This document shows, piece by piece, positions 47,979 through 60,995 of a stretch of DNA of 64,000 bases; the stretch's first letter is position 1, and the number at the start of each line of letters is the position of its first letter. The DNA is from Toxonevra muliebris (taxonomy: Eukaryota > Arthropoda > Insecta > Diptera > Pallopteridae). The stretch is from NCBI GenBank assembly GCA_963691655.1, contig OY829329.1, positions 66,148,852 through 66,212,851 on the forward strand. The letters are read 5' to 3'. The translations under genes were made by a program, and so were the position numbers. The notes under the pieces are model-generated. The model saw only the letters and a program-made list of their open reading frames with translations, was not told the DNA's origin and did no database searches.

Positions 47979-48802
47979 AAGGAAATGGTATCAGGGAGAA
48001 AGTATCGATACTATACACATTTGAAGTATCGGCCGAAACGTATCGGGTACTCAAAAGTATCGACATAATTGTACTCGATACCTAAAGTATCGGGATTCGA
48101 TACTTAATGTAAAAAAAATTCATCAAATGCGTTTATAAAATTTCGGAATTATGTGTAAATTTTTGATTTTACTAATTTTTTGAAATATACATAAGTACTT
48201 AAGTAAATAATGAATATATATATATATATGTACCTATGTATTTAAAAAATGTAGATATTTATTTAAAATAGATAGATATTGCACCCTAAGTACAAAAGTT
48301 GCACAACCTCTGTTCAACCGACCGATCCTCTGTTCAACAATTTCGCTACCTCCATTCTTCAAGCACGTATCTACAAAAGTACTATTTCGGTAGAAAACAG
48401 AAAAAGCTAAAGGTATGGAAAGCAACTTCCGTGTTCAAGTGGAGATACGAGGTTGAAAAACTGGCTGGATTCTTAGGTGATTTCATACAATTCAAGCAAA
48501 AAAAGCTCAATTTCGCCCAAAATGGAGATACGTGGTTGTAGAAAAGAGGTAACGATTTGTAGTATGTATTTCTAAACATAAATTAGCATCATCTGATTAT
48601 ACATATATTCAAAAAAGTCGCACTGTTTAATTTTGATTGCATTTTCATTTTTTGTACTGGAAATTTTGAAAAGTATCGAATTTCGATACCAGCATCAATA
48701 TACTCAATGAGTACAAGTACTCATAATAAAAGTATCGAGTAAAAAAGTATCGGGATAAAAGCTTCGAGTACTCAAAGTATCGAGTACCGATACCATTTCC
48801 CT
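47979..48802. mobile_element. Terminal-repeat element with AGTATCG words, 824 bp
   Basis: The ends AAGGAAATGGTATC and the complement of AGGGAAATGGTATC are flanked by an identical 10-mer, ACATGTGTGT (47969-47978 and 48803-48812). Because the duplication lies in a TG-rich stretch, the exact target length (8-10) is uncertain. The outer 120 bp at each side repeat AGTATCG and TCGATAC many times. An 80-codon frame at 48299-48541 inside has no known domain. It is probably a non-autonomous hAT-like or Mutator-like element. Confidence 0.78.
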
Positions 48803-48812
48803 ACATGTGTGT

Positions 48813-51639
48813 ATTTGTGTATATGGCAAACATCAAATCTTCGGAAACATGCCCGCATTCATTGTTTTTCATACGATTTTTTCACCCTGTTATTTTGGGC
48901 TTAGGAGTAAACAGTACTAGTTCTTTTGACTTCTGATTAACTCCTAACCCACACTTGGCTGGCCAGTTACTAAATCTACCCGGAGTACCGTTTATGTTTT
49001 CACTTATTACATCCAGATACCAAAACGACCACTATCACCTTAATTCTGTTTATATTAAATTCTTTCAGAATGAAAATAATAACTACAAGCCAAACCCATG
49101 CTTTTTGTGGCATAGCTGTTCCTCAATTCCCCCTGAATTTCTCTAGCTGTCAACGTGACTATTATCTGGAAACAAGAACATTTTTTTCATTCTCAAAGGG
49201 CAAAGGGGAAGTTGAATATTTCGATGTCAGATTTTATCGGATGCACAACTTCACAATTCCTACTTTCATCACCATCTGGGTGATCTAAGGTTAAGGTAAT
49301 CAACATTTGGTGAAAGGTAGGTCAGGGCTAACAAGAGAGGGACATTCTTTAGCGTAATTTTGACATATTCGGCCAAAGCCGCTATTAGAAAATCCACATA
49401 GTGTCTGTCTTAGAGTGAACACTTCTTGGTAGGTGTCTGTTCTTGTACGTCAGTAGGGTTGAGAGCAGTTTGGTTAAGAGCAGTAGGGTTTTGATGAGAC
49501 GATCACTCGAAACTCCTATTTTCAGAGTAAGATAAACCCGATAAAACAGTGGCAGGTCAAGGGGTACCTTCGACGACCGTCGTCATTAAGCTGGCGAACC
49601 AGGTTCATTTGGGTCTTCCTGTTTGAAATGCTGAAATGCTCGAAGATCTACCCAGGGAGTTCTCTTAAGTTAATTACAGTTTGTTTCAAAGATTTTAATT
49701 TTTACAAACACACACAAAGAGGAAATATCAATTGGCCAATCACACGCGTTGATTTCCTTTCAGTGAGAGTAAAATCCTCTCAGTGAAATTCAATTCAGCG
49801 GAAGCGTTACTATACTATTTAGCAAAATAAAATTTAGAAAATATTTTTTTCATGAATTTTAAATCTAATATCATTAAAAACTTATACTCTTCAAGTTTAT
49901 CATGCGTTTTTAGTAGGTAGGTAGTAACTTTCCAAACTTCTTCTTTAATATTTTATAACTACAAACCACATATTATTTTACAAGTTCTTTAGAAGGTTTA
50001 GTTGCAACTAAACACCAAAAATCAAGCATAACATTTTTTCAACTTCTCCTCACTCCACATCATGTTCCAAACGTATGTGCTCACATAGCCATGGGCAAGA
50101 AATATAAAGCACGACGTTGCAAAAATTTTTGTAATATAAATTCAAGTAAGTTTTCAATTTCATAGAGGCTGAGGGAAAAACGAACGAACGAACGTGCACC
50201 ATAACATTGAACATACAAACAGCAGTGGGGGCAGAACTGGGGTACCTTTTAAAATATTTTAAATGTTTTGCCACACTTCAAGGAGACTGAGCCTAGTCCC
50301 AAAGTAGCGGTAAAGGATATAAATACCATATTCATGCAAGGATATGTACCTATGTTTGCTATTTCTACTCATAATGACTTTCAATGCAGCAAGTTCATAA
50401 AGACGAAGCTGAGCTGAAGCGTGTGCACTGTGTAAACTTTTGTGTAAGGAAAGGAAAGTCCACGCAGTATGTATCTCATACTTGAATTTAGATTGAATTT
50501 GAATGCGGAGATAGAGTAGGAAAAAAATATGATAAAACATGATTGTTTCAGATTTTAAAATACAATAAAAAATAGAAAGGTAATCAAAGTATAGAAAAAA
50601 AAATTAATTTTAAAAATAATTTCCAATACAAAGTTTTCTATTCTATTCTCAATCACCTGCCTCTATCACAAACTCAAAAAATTTCTATGAAATTAAAGCA
50701 TTTTCACTGCAAGGACCTTTCCTTCTTAGTAAGTAATAGAGTGTGGTATGCTAAAGTAGAAAGTTTTTAAAATATTTACGAGCTATTAACACTTTGCCAT
50801 CTTCTTTGACGTGCAACAAGAATGTGCGAAGCATGAAATATATATACACTCACACACACACACACACACGCATACACTCATAAACCCATTATATGTGTAC
50901 ATAGATATAATAAATGTATGTGCTTTGGTTATGTGTGTGTGTGTGTATGCGGTTTCAATGTGTTTGTTCGGGTTATATGTAAGTATGAAGCTGAATTAGT
51001 TAGTCTGAAAATGCTGATAATGATGACAAACTCTAATGGACATATGAGCTACAGTAGTTTTCATTTCAACAGACCCACAAAAAAGATTCGGTTTAAGTGA
51101 AGTTGGCATTAACTGAAATGTTTAAGTTCGGTTTGGTTCGGTTTAAGTGAAATCAAATTGTATGAGGTTATATGTGAACTACTTAGATGAATACTTTTTT
51201 ATTATTTTGCGGTTATCCGAAAGTTCATTTTAAGCGGGTTCGTTATAAGCTAAAATTAGTTTACATTGTAATGGTATATGAAAGCAATGACGTCAATTTG
51301 TTAACTGCCTCATTACTGCCTCTACCCTTTCCTCATTTATATTTAATCCCAGAAATATCCTTTGGTTTTTATTTTAACTTTTTTTTTCCTGCATACGATT
51401 AAAAATGATGTTGCAATAATTTTAATGTTTTTTAATATATGAAATTGTATCTTTGTTCGTGCATTGGATCACTGGTAACGTCTCCCTGATTTCGTATCGT
51501 ATCCTGGTAAGCTACTCCTTTGTTTTTAATGGTTTGACCAATACGATTTTTTAGTTATAGTGTCAACAGCTGAAAGGATTTTTTATTTGCAACGAGCATT
51601 TTAGTTTTATCATATTCCCAATTATTCATTAGCTAATTT
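48813..51639. other. Gene-free stretch, partly GC-richer
   Basis: 49300-49680 is noticeably less AT-rich and has no long frame; it may be an eroded transposon. (CGAA)n lies at 50180-50192, (CA)n at 50851-50868 and (GT)n at 50933-50946. No gene supported. Confidence 0.45.
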
Positions 51640-52110
51640 GATTTAGTTTGTAATACTCCTCGATTGAGATGATAACATATTTACTCGAGGCTGAAGGAAA
51701 ATTTATTGTGAAGTGAATTCTTAGAAATTAAAATCAAATGTCACGCTTGTGTCGTGTAAGGTTTCATAGTATGTGTGAATTTATAAGAGTGTGTTTTATT
51801 ATATATTTTACTTTAAGCCCGAAAGTATGCAACACATAATTTGTATATCAAAAGCGATTATGGAATATACTAACATATCAATGGAAGAGAGGAACGTATC
51901 AAAAATTGTTTTTATTTATTGCATAGTTTACTCTTCCCTAATTGAAATTGTAAAATAATATCAAGTGCATTGAAAAGAAAAAATGAAAAGTTTAAAAAAC
52001 CCAGGGTTGCAATTTTTGGAACATAAAAACAAAAACTTTTACAATGAAGTATACAACAATGCGTAAAGTAGGTTATTACAATATGTGACGAGTACCGAAG
52101 GGACTCATTC
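51640..52110 (+). repeat. Dispersed repeat, copy 2
   Basis: It is the homologue of 15230-15780 in the same orientation, with several small deletions (for example the segment after AAATAATATCAA). The hAT termini that surround copy 1 are not seen here. Confidence 0.85.
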
Positions 52111-52619
52111 TGACTTTTTTATTACTTTTTAAACCATTTAAACGCAGTCCTAAGACAAAAATTTTAAATAAAGTTCTTAACTTTACAAATGTAGAAAAAC
52201 TATGAAAGCAGAAATTCTTTTTTAAAATCCGATGTAAAACCTTATGTCAAAAATATGTGTCGCACAGTGCTATTGAAGGACATTTACAATAAATTCTTAA
52301 AAAAAAAAATTGATTCAAGTTGGAGCTATAAACATTTCAGTTCCTTTCTTTTTTGTAGTTATCACCGCAAAACTTGAGAAAAAATCATCTTAAATTAAAA
52401 AAGAAAAAATAATTTCGTCAGTTAATTTATGAATATGTTGTGTGAATCAAATGATTTTGAAACATTTTTTTTTGACCAAATATGCCGGCTGTTGAAACTT
52501 AAACCCTTCTTGGATCCGCTAGTGATTGTACTTTGTTTCTTGTATTTAAAATTAAGTTCATAAAAATTAATTGTGGATATCTGCTCTCCAAATCCTCCAA
52601 ACCAAAAAAAAAAGAGGTG

Positions 52620-54297
52620 AGAAAATCCGCCGCACTATGAGGTATCGAATTCTTAGCGTTTCAAGAAATTGCATTTATAAAATGGGTGAAATCGGTTCGA
52701 AACCACGCCCACCGACCATACGAGTGAAATTTTCAAAGCATGATATCAGGTAAAATATTGAAGTAAATTCAATACAATTCAACACTTTTCTTTATATTAG
52801 TATAAATAATATTTACTACTAAAATCGACCAAATCCCTCAGTAACCACGCCTACCTAACATATAAGCGAAATTTTCAAAGCGTGATATCAAGCAAAACAA
52901 TGAAGTAAATTAAATGAAACTAAACACACTTATTTATATCGGTATATAAAATATTTAGTATAAAAATCAACCAAGTTTCTCAGTAACCACGCCCACCTCC
53001 TATATAAGTGAAATTTTCAGAGAGTGATTTCAGGAAAAATACTAAAGTAAATTAAATGAAACTAAACACACTTATTTATATCGGTATATAAAATATTTAA
53101 TATAAAATCAATCAAATCCGCCAGTAACCACGCCCACTTCCTATATAAGTGAAATTTTCAAAGAGTGATTTCGGGAAAAATACTGAAGTAAATTAAATGA
53201 AACTAAACACACTTATTTATATCGGTATATAAAATATTTAGTATAAAAATCAACCAAGTTCCTCAGTGACCACGCCCACCTCCTATATATGTGAAATTTT
53301 CAAAACGTGATATCAGGAAAAATACTGAAGTAAATTAAATGAAACTATACGCACTTATTTATATTGGCATAAAAAATATTTAGTATAAAAATTAACCAAA
53401 TCCCTCAGTAACCATGCCCATCTCCTATATATGTGAAATTTTCAAAGCTAGATATCTGGGAAAATACTAAAGCAAATTCGATACAATTCGACACACTTCT
53501 TTATATTAGCATAGATAATATTTGGTGCTTAAATCAACCAAATCCCTAGGTAACCACGCCCACACCTCATATAAGTGAAATTTTCAAAGCGTGACATCAA
53601 GCAAAGTACTGAAGTAAATTAAATGAAACTAAACACACTTATTTATATCGGTATATAAAATATTTAATATGAAAATCAATCAAATCCGTCAGTAACCACG
53701 CCCACTTCCTATATAAGTGAAATTTTCAAAGAGTGATTTCGGGAAAAATACTGAAGTAAATTAAATGAAACTAAACACACTTATTTATATCGGTATATAA
53801 AATATTTAGTATAAAAATCAACAAAGTTCCTCAGTGACCATGCCCACCTCCTATATATGTGAAATTTGCAAAACGTGATATCAGGAAAAATACTGAAGTG
53901 AATTCAATGCAATTCAACACACTTCTTTATATCAGCATAGATAATATTTGGTACTGAAATCAACCAAATCCCTCGTTAACCACGCCCACCCCCCAAATAA
54001 GTGAAATTTTCAAAGCGTGATATCTGAAAAAATACTAAAGTAAATTCAATACAATTCGACACACTTCTTTATATTAGCATAGGTAATATTTGGTACTGAA
54101 ATCAACCAAATCCCTCGGTAACCACGCCCACCCCCCATATAAGTGAAATTTTCAAAGCGTGATATCTGAAAAAATACTAAAGTAAATTCAATACAATTCG
54201 ACACACTTCTTTATATTAGCATAGGTAATATTTGGTACTGAAATCAACCAAATCCCTCGGTAACCACGCCCACCCCCCATATAAGTGAAATTTTCAA
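52620..54297. repeat. 142-bp satellite array, about 12 units
   Basis: The word CACGCCCAC or a one-base variant recurs at 52704, 52846, 52988, 53129, 53271, 53413, 53555, 53697, 53839, 53981, 54123 and 54265: eleven intervals, ten of 142 bp and one of 141. Each unit also has TGAAATTTTCAAA and GATATCAGG-like words. Two unit types occur, one with AAACTAAACACACTTATTTA and one with AATTCGACACACTTCTTTA. Units starting at 53129 and 53271 closely match those at 53697 and 53839, indicating a 568-bp (4 x 142) duplication. The last two units are nearly identical. Confidence 0.95.
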
Positions 54298-54449
54298 ATT
54301 TGTACACTATCTTATAATTCTCATATGCTTTATATTGATAGTGAATATAAGAAAGTTATGAAAATTAACCACCAGACGAAGACGGGAAACGAACCCGAAC
54401 CTCCCGGATGAAAATCTAGTGCACTACACACTAGACTATTGAGGTCGTC
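54298..54449 (-). mobile_element. SINE family 1, minus strand, 3'-truncated
   Basis: The reverse complement starts GACGACCTCAATAG, with box A TAGTCTAGTGTG and box B GGTTCGTTTCC, and follows the 40625 copy to AAGATAGTGTACAA. It then stops at the edge of the satellite array. The loss of the 3' half is unusual for a SINE, which normally loses the 5' end. Confidence 0.88.
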
Positions 54450-55487
54450 TGACGCAATCGTTTTGACGCATAAGAAATACTCATTTCAAAATTCCTGGCT
54501 ACGGCCTTGGAGGTTGAAGCTATTTATTTAAGTGAAATGTCCGGAAACTATAGCTTGACCTACTCAATTCTCCAATGACACGCATCACCGAGGATGTGCT
54601 TTAAAAACAAGTCAACACTCAATCCATGAGGATTTAACAAGTAGACATCTAGTATTAGAAAATGTAATGTATGACGTCATACGCAAAAAAACAACCTGTC
54701 GGTACCCGCACTCACATTTCAGGTTTTTTTTTAACTATTCCGTCAACTCAGACAGTGTCATTAATCAATTTCATTAAATATTTTATGCTTTTATTAAAAC
54801 ATCTTAACACCTTTGCCACCACCTTAATTGAAATTATTTAATCTAAATTAGTTAAATTGTTAAAGTCTTAATTGACTGAAGGTTGAATGAATAGATTTCA
54901 CACAGGTATATTTAATCCTAATAACCATAATCATAGTTTCCTTAATGATAGGTAATTTCTAACATTTTCACGCTAACTAAAGTCTAGTAAAAACAAAAAG
55001 AAAAAGAGTCAGTCAGTTTTTTTCAAATGTCTAAAGAAAAAACTCTATAGCAGCATAATCGAGAATAAGTTTGAATGTGTGTGTGTGTGTGTGTGTGTAT
55101 GAAGAAAACTTTCATATGAATTACGTGCACACAGCTGAAACATTTCCTTGTGCCTCTTTTGCTGCTTTCATTTTAATGTGTCACCGAAAAATAATATTAT
55201 CAAAACTAAAACGAAACGTAAATGTTGTTGTTGTTGTTGTTATTGTACATTAGAATCTTCTACTCATATAACATTCCCCAAGCAAAGCTAAGTAAAGCAA
55301 AGTAAAGCAGTTTAAGATTGCGTGCGCTAAGACAGAAACAACAACAATGAGCATAGTTAATTTCATATAATTTGCCAAGGTAATAAAGTTCACTTATTTT
55401 TACGCGCCTAATTTAACACAAAACCATTCTGCTTCAGATTCAATTAGACAACGAAAAGAAGCATCAAAATTTTCAAAAGTAAATGCA

Positions 55488-55518
<31 letters not shown>

Positions 55519-56137
55519 GACCGAGATGGAGAAACAGAGAATGAGCAAGTTAGACACCATTTCAACATTACACACACACACACACACACACATACACAAA
55601 TATAAACTAAAAACAGTTAAGTGAAATTGTGCTGCGTATATTGTGATGATTATTTTCGAAGTTACCACAGCACAGCCAGTAATGAAGGGGTTCCAGAGAG
55701 GTTTTCTTCTTATTTTTCTTCTTCTTCTTTTTCTTCATCCCTTCCACTTAAAATGCTATTAAAAGTTTCAATCAGATAAGTACGCGGGTAAATAAGTATG
55801 TAGCTATAGCTACATACTTCGGAATATACGCGTGTATACGACAAAATTAGCTCAAATCAATTTCGAATCAATCAAATTGTGAATGATGTAGTGCTGGAGT
55901 GTAGGTAAGAGAATCAGTGCAGCTGATCGAGTGGAATGAATGCGCTGGCTGCTATTGCCAAAAGTTATGTTTTCAGAGTGAAATGATTGCTCATACTTAT
56001 GTTTGGTGTGGATGTTTCACATTTAAAATTTGGCAAAAAAAGATTCCAGTGAATCCTGCCATCAATAGATTTATCACAGTCTTAAAATATTTTTTTAGCG
56101 ATAGATGGCGGTGGCGTAAAAAAAAAGAGAGAACATC
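54450..56137. other. Gene-free stretch
   Basis: It holds (GT)n at 55078-55098, (GTT)n at 55221-55240, (GA)n at 55494-55518 and (AC)n at 55569-55590. Nothing else recognised. Confidence 0.5.
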
Positions 56138-56139
56138 TA

Positions 56140-57574
56140 AAGGGTGATTTTGTTGAGGTTTGGTTTTTTAATGTAGAATTTTTGACAGTTCCATTATGAT
56201 TCGTGACATATGTCGAAGTCAAACTTGCTTAATTAGTATTGCAAGCTCAACGTGGAAAGATTTACTCCTGAACAAATTAATTTCATAAATTAATGAAAAT
56301 TTTATTATTAAAATTCGTGCTTTTCGCAGATTTCGATCCTTTTATAGTTGTCATAATTGACCTACTGAGGAAGCAATTCAAGCCGTAGTAAAAATGTTTC
56401 CCATAAACTTAGAGTCCGTACAGAAGAAAATATTGTTGCCAGTGTTGATGAAGACCTTGATTTGCCCATCCAATTACATCAATTACATTTTACTCAAGGA
56501 TCTTGGTCTAAAACTGTATAAAATACAGCTCGTTCAAGATTTGTAGTCGTGAATGTTTATAGGAGATACGACAAAATATCACTCTGGACTACGTTTTTCC
56601 TGGAGCTGCTGATTCAAAGTATGAGCGTTGGACAGTTCAATTTGGCTTCTCCGAATCCGTGTGGGTGAATTCTGAATTAAATTTTATTACTTCGAATCCA
56701 AATTTATGCTTTCTGAATCAAACCGGGCTATTCGGAAATCGAATCAATGCTTTCTGAATTTATGTTGACTACTCAGAATTTAAATTCACTCTTTTCAAAT
56801 TCATTTCGATTACTCCGAATTCAAATTCACGCTTTCTAAATTCACTTTAACTACTCCGAATTCAAATTTATGCATATTAAATTCGCTTCGACTACTCCGA
56901 ATTTAAATTTACGCTTTCCAAATTTGCCTTGACTACTCCGAATTGAAATTCACGCTTTCCAACTTCACTTCGACTGCTCTGAATTCAAACTAACGCTTTC
57001 AAAATTCGTTTCGACTACTCCGAATTCAAATTCACGCTTTCAAAATTCGCCTCAAATACTCCCAATTCAAATTCATCCTTTTAAAATTTATTTTGAATAC
57101 TCCGAATGCATTCGAGTTTCAATATAAATATTGCGAATTCAAACGGAAGTTTTTTGAAATCAGTTTGACTACTCCGAATACATTCAAAATCTAATATAAA
57201 TATTCTAATTTCAAACGGAAGTTTTTTGAAATCAATTTGTCCACTCCGAATTAAAAAAGATGCATTCTGAATTAAATTTGACTGCTCCCAATTCAAACGA
57301 TTTTATTTTAAATTAATTTAAGCTACTTCTATATTAAACTGCTGCTTTCTGAATTCAGCTTTACTATTCCGAATTTAATTTGAAACTTACTGAATTCACG
57401 ACTCGTGAAACATTGAACCTATTTAGAGATGAGTTCGATGAGAAAATCCACCTCACGCTTCAGGACTTGGCCACCTAGATCGTGCGATTTGACGGCTCTA
57501 GACTATTTTTTGCTAATAAACCAGTGTCAATTGCAGCCTTGAAAAACAGCAAATTTGTTAACAAAATCACCCTT
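56140..57574 (+). pseudogene. Tc1/mariner-superfamily element, core replaced by repeats
   Basis: Identical 15-bp terminal inverted repeats, AAGGGTGATTTTGTT and its complement, are flanked by TA on both sides (56138-56139, 57575-57576). The left part carries decayed transposase pieces such as RFRSFYSCHNRPTEEAIQAV and RTEENIVASVDEDLDLPIQ, with frame changes. The right part keeps ANKPVSIAALKN-like text near the C-terminus. The catalytic centre is absent. In its place, 56690-57400 is a tandem array. The order of the pieces and the TA target support an IS630/Tc1/mariner assignment. Confidence 0.75.
56690..57400. repeat. 41-bp tandem repeat inside the transposon
   Basis: A unit of 41 bp beginning TACTCCGAATTCAAATTCAC and containing GCTTTC recurs about sixteen times, with longer variants around 57100-57240. 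Units are diverged but keep TACTCCGAATT in register. Confidence 0.85.
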
Positions 57575-57810
57575 TATAAGTTGTTGTTGTTGTTGTAATA
57601 ACTTTAAATGTTTATGATTTGTACTCAATTACTTCGCTTATCATTTGAGTGTTCCTCAAAGAACCAAAAACTGACTATAAACTACATTATGAGAGGTGTG
57701 AATTTCAAGTCCGTTTGATGTAAATACACTTTCAAGACAATTGGGTATAAATACCAGAGTGACTCGAGGCATTTATTTTAAACAAAAATTGCTGAAAATT
57801 GAAAGATGTA

Positions 57811-58070
57811 ATAGTCACCGTAGCGTAGTGATCAGTATACTAGAAACCTACGCAGCATACCCGGATTCAAATCTCAGCACGCTCAAGGATCATCTCTTGG
57901 CTAGCAATAGCAATAACCTCCAAAAGTAAAAATTGCCTGAGAAAAGCTTTCCGCTTCACCCCTCGGATTCGACATAAGACTACAGGTCCCTTCAACAACA
58001 TGAAGCTCGGTCTAGTCGCTCCATGGGCTATCGTGCCATAAAGTATGAAGAGGAGAAAGTTCACACGACA
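57811..58070 (+). mobile_element. tRNA-derived SINE, third family
   Basis: Box A TAGCGTAGTGA (57821-57831) and box B GGATTCAAATCTC (57863-57875) lie in a tRNA-like head. The body has CCCTCGGATTCGAC and ACTACAGGTCCC, similar to but distinct from family 1, and ends near ATGAAGAGGAGAAAG. No target duplication was found. Confidence 0.75.
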
Positions 58071-58079
58071 TCAAGCGTC

Positions 58080-60257
58080 TGAATTTCCAAACATTTACCG
58101 AAAAATTTACCAATGCAAGCATATAAATTGAAAAAATAAATAATTTCAAACAAACGTATTTAATAAAAAATAATTCGAATAATAACTTTTCTGCTCTTTA
58201 TATATTTATTTCTTGGATATTTGCTCTTTATATATTTTGTAAACTAGACTGCAGTGCGTATGAGTAACATTTATAAGGAGAGAGAAAATAGGGAGAAAGA
58301 GAGAGAGAGAATTACAGCATTTACATTGCACCATCATAAATCACAATTTCTCTCTTGCACTACCCCTCTGTCGCTCTCTCTCTCTCTCTCTGTGTTTCTC
58401 TTCCTTGCTTTATAAGTTTTTATTAACGCTTTTACTATATTTTACAAAGTCAGCACGTTTAAACTCGCTACGTTTAAAAGATGATAAATGTTGTCGCTGT
58501 TTGTTGAATGCTTGAATTCATGAATTCCGTTTGCTTTATAGTTATGTGGATTCAAGAAGTCTGCTACGAATCCTGGCTGCTACTGATGCTCCTGCTGCTG
58601 GATTCTAAAGTTGATTCTATGAAATATTTTAATGTGACACGCAATGCAAACATTAAAATCTTCTTCTTGCTTTCTTTCGTTTTTTTTTCTTTTTCGCTTT
58701 TCGTATTACCTTTTCATATTATTTGCTACTTGCTTACTTCATGTCTGCTTTGTGCATGTGCATGAAGGATTTTTTTTTTTTTTAAATACTTTAGTATTTG
58801 AGATTTTTTCGTTATTATTTTTATTTTTTGTTTTTTTGTATTCCATAAGATTTTATGATAAAGGGTTTTTTGTGCATGATAAAGAAAGGATTTGTAGCTT
58901 TTTTTTATATAAAATAGAAACTTATTTTATATGCTCTTTTAATAAAGTTTTATAGTGTTTTCTATTTACACAGAGATCATTTGCGAAACTGATTAAATAT
59001 TTGTTTTCTTTGCAGTGTTCTTAGAGATTTTTTCCATGGCTAAAAAAGTGTGTCACACAGTGTAAAAAAAAACCTTGTCACTTTTATGACTTCTTTCAAT
59101 AAGCCCAAACTTTAACTGTTAATTGTTTATTATTATTCACAAAATAAAACTAATCCCTTAATGAGGTCATTAAAATAATGAAATTTTATGAAAATTACAT
59201 TTATGCATCATAAGTATTGTATCATCAAGTGCAACAGCATCCAACCATTACACTAACAACAACTCTACACATGTATATACATGCATGTGCTTAAAATTAA
59301 AAATTTATTCCAATGTCCAATGAAAGATTAAAATATTGTTAAATATTTAACGTAAAGTATCGAAAATGTCGGTCAGCTAATTCATTTAAACCATTCTCGA
59401 ACAGAGGACACACACACACACTTGCATACTTATGTAAATTCTTTGATTTTTCAATGCAACAGCAGCAACAATAATAACAACAACAACAACGAACAGAGCA
59501 ACAATAATATAGTATAAACATTCATTCAACACCAAATATACATATGTATGTATATGTGTGTGTTCTATATACAGAAAAGGTCCCTGTGGACACATCAGTT
59601 GGCATATTTGAAATGCAAAAATTACCCAGTCGGAAATATTATAGGATCATGATTGTTCTAGTTATTACTGTTAACCATTTATAGACACTCTAACCGAAGA
59701 GTTGATTGAATTGAATTGGGAAAGCTTTCTCCTTTTGGGTTGAAGGCAATTTGGCATATTGAGGATGTGGAAACCAACCGACTTTAAGTTTTTTGTGTTC
59801 CTATTCTATATTCGAATAGATTTGATTCAGAGTTCTTAATACTATTCTATTCTAAGTTCCTATTCTGTATTCAAAAAGATGTGATTCAGAGCTCTTAATG
59901 CATATCTTTTAAATTCAAAAACCCCTAAAATAAAATGTTTCCTACTAATCTGTACTCTCAATAAGTTTTCATCTTAGTTGAGTTGAAGCAAAGTTTACTC
60001 AAATGCTACTTGAGAGCATACCCCATATAGAACTTCCTCAAAACTCGTCAATTCTGTTTTTAGGCAAATAACAAAATAAGATCTTTGGTCTGACAAAGTT
60101 CCAGGGCACTCTCTTTCCTCTATTTGTCATTTTTGAAGTATTGTTTCAATAGCTCAATCACTATTCGGATTGATTTTTCTGATTTTATTTGGCTCCAGTC
60201 ATAACAACCGAGCTGTGACTTAGTCCTTTTCATTCATTCAAGCGCTAATGAACACAG
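58080..60257. other. Gene-free stretch
   Basis: AT-rich, with (TC)n at 58374-58391. A unit of about 60 bp is duplicated at 59799-59905 (TTCCTATTCT..GATTCAGAG). No gene was recognised. Confidence 0.5.
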
Positions 60258-60850
60258 CTTCCACTATATTATCCATCACATTGTACAATTATATAATTGG
60301 CGGCACTATCGTTGCATTTGCTTCACCAAGGTGCATTTTTAAATCCTGTCGGGTTAATTCGTCTGTTATATTGTTCCCTTCTATATCGTTATGTCCGGGA
60401 ACCCAGTATACTTTGATTCAGTGGGGTCTTAGTGCGTTCCGACAACAGGCGATATCACCTTTGATTTGATAATACGTGATTGAAGTGATTTCATAACTGC
60501 CTGGCTGTCCACAAAGATTGTGATATTTGGCTGAGGAAGATCACAATTCAGAATTGATTTGCCAGCTATTTCGATTACAGGCATTTCAGCTTGAAAGGCA
60601 CTGCTTACGTCAGGTAATTTCAAAGACTCTCACCTGTTGGCTGTTAATTTGCAGAATCCAGCTCCTATTCACACTTCCATTTTTGAAATGTCGGTGAAAG
60701 TAGTGAGTCGTCGTTATGGAAATGAAGTCGTAATGTAGAGTTATGAAATCCATTGTTGTAGTGAGACTTTCCTCCGAAAGTCCTATATCGTCCAGTGCCG
60801 TAAGGATTTCCGCGTGCCCATAGTTGATTTGTTTTAGCAAGGTCAGTCTG
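60258..60850 (-). pseudogene. LINE RT-RNase H remnant
   Basis: Minus-strand fragments in order: GHAEILTALDDIG (end of the RT/linker region), KNGSVN where a TDGS-type RNase H start is expected, VSSAFQAEMPVIEIA with the catalytic glutamate, NITIFVDSQAVMKSL with the second aspartate, and WVPGHNDIEGN near the C-terminus (plus positions about 60390-60420). The first aspartate has become N, and there are frameshifts and stops. It is an inactive fragment of a non-LTR element of the type that carries RNase H. Confidence 0.75.
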
Positions 60851-60995
60851 AGAGCTCGTTTTTATTTGATAAGGCTTTAAGGAAAATGAACCTGAGTCGA
60901 ATGAGAGTAAAACAAATCAAATTCATAACATGGAGACCAAGAATCGTGAAATGAAACAGAAGATGCTCAAAAATGAGATAAGACAATATAAAAAA

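Noticed and set aside
48299..48541. 80-codon frame inside the AGTATCG element
   Set aside because: No domain; the opposite strand is also open over most of it.
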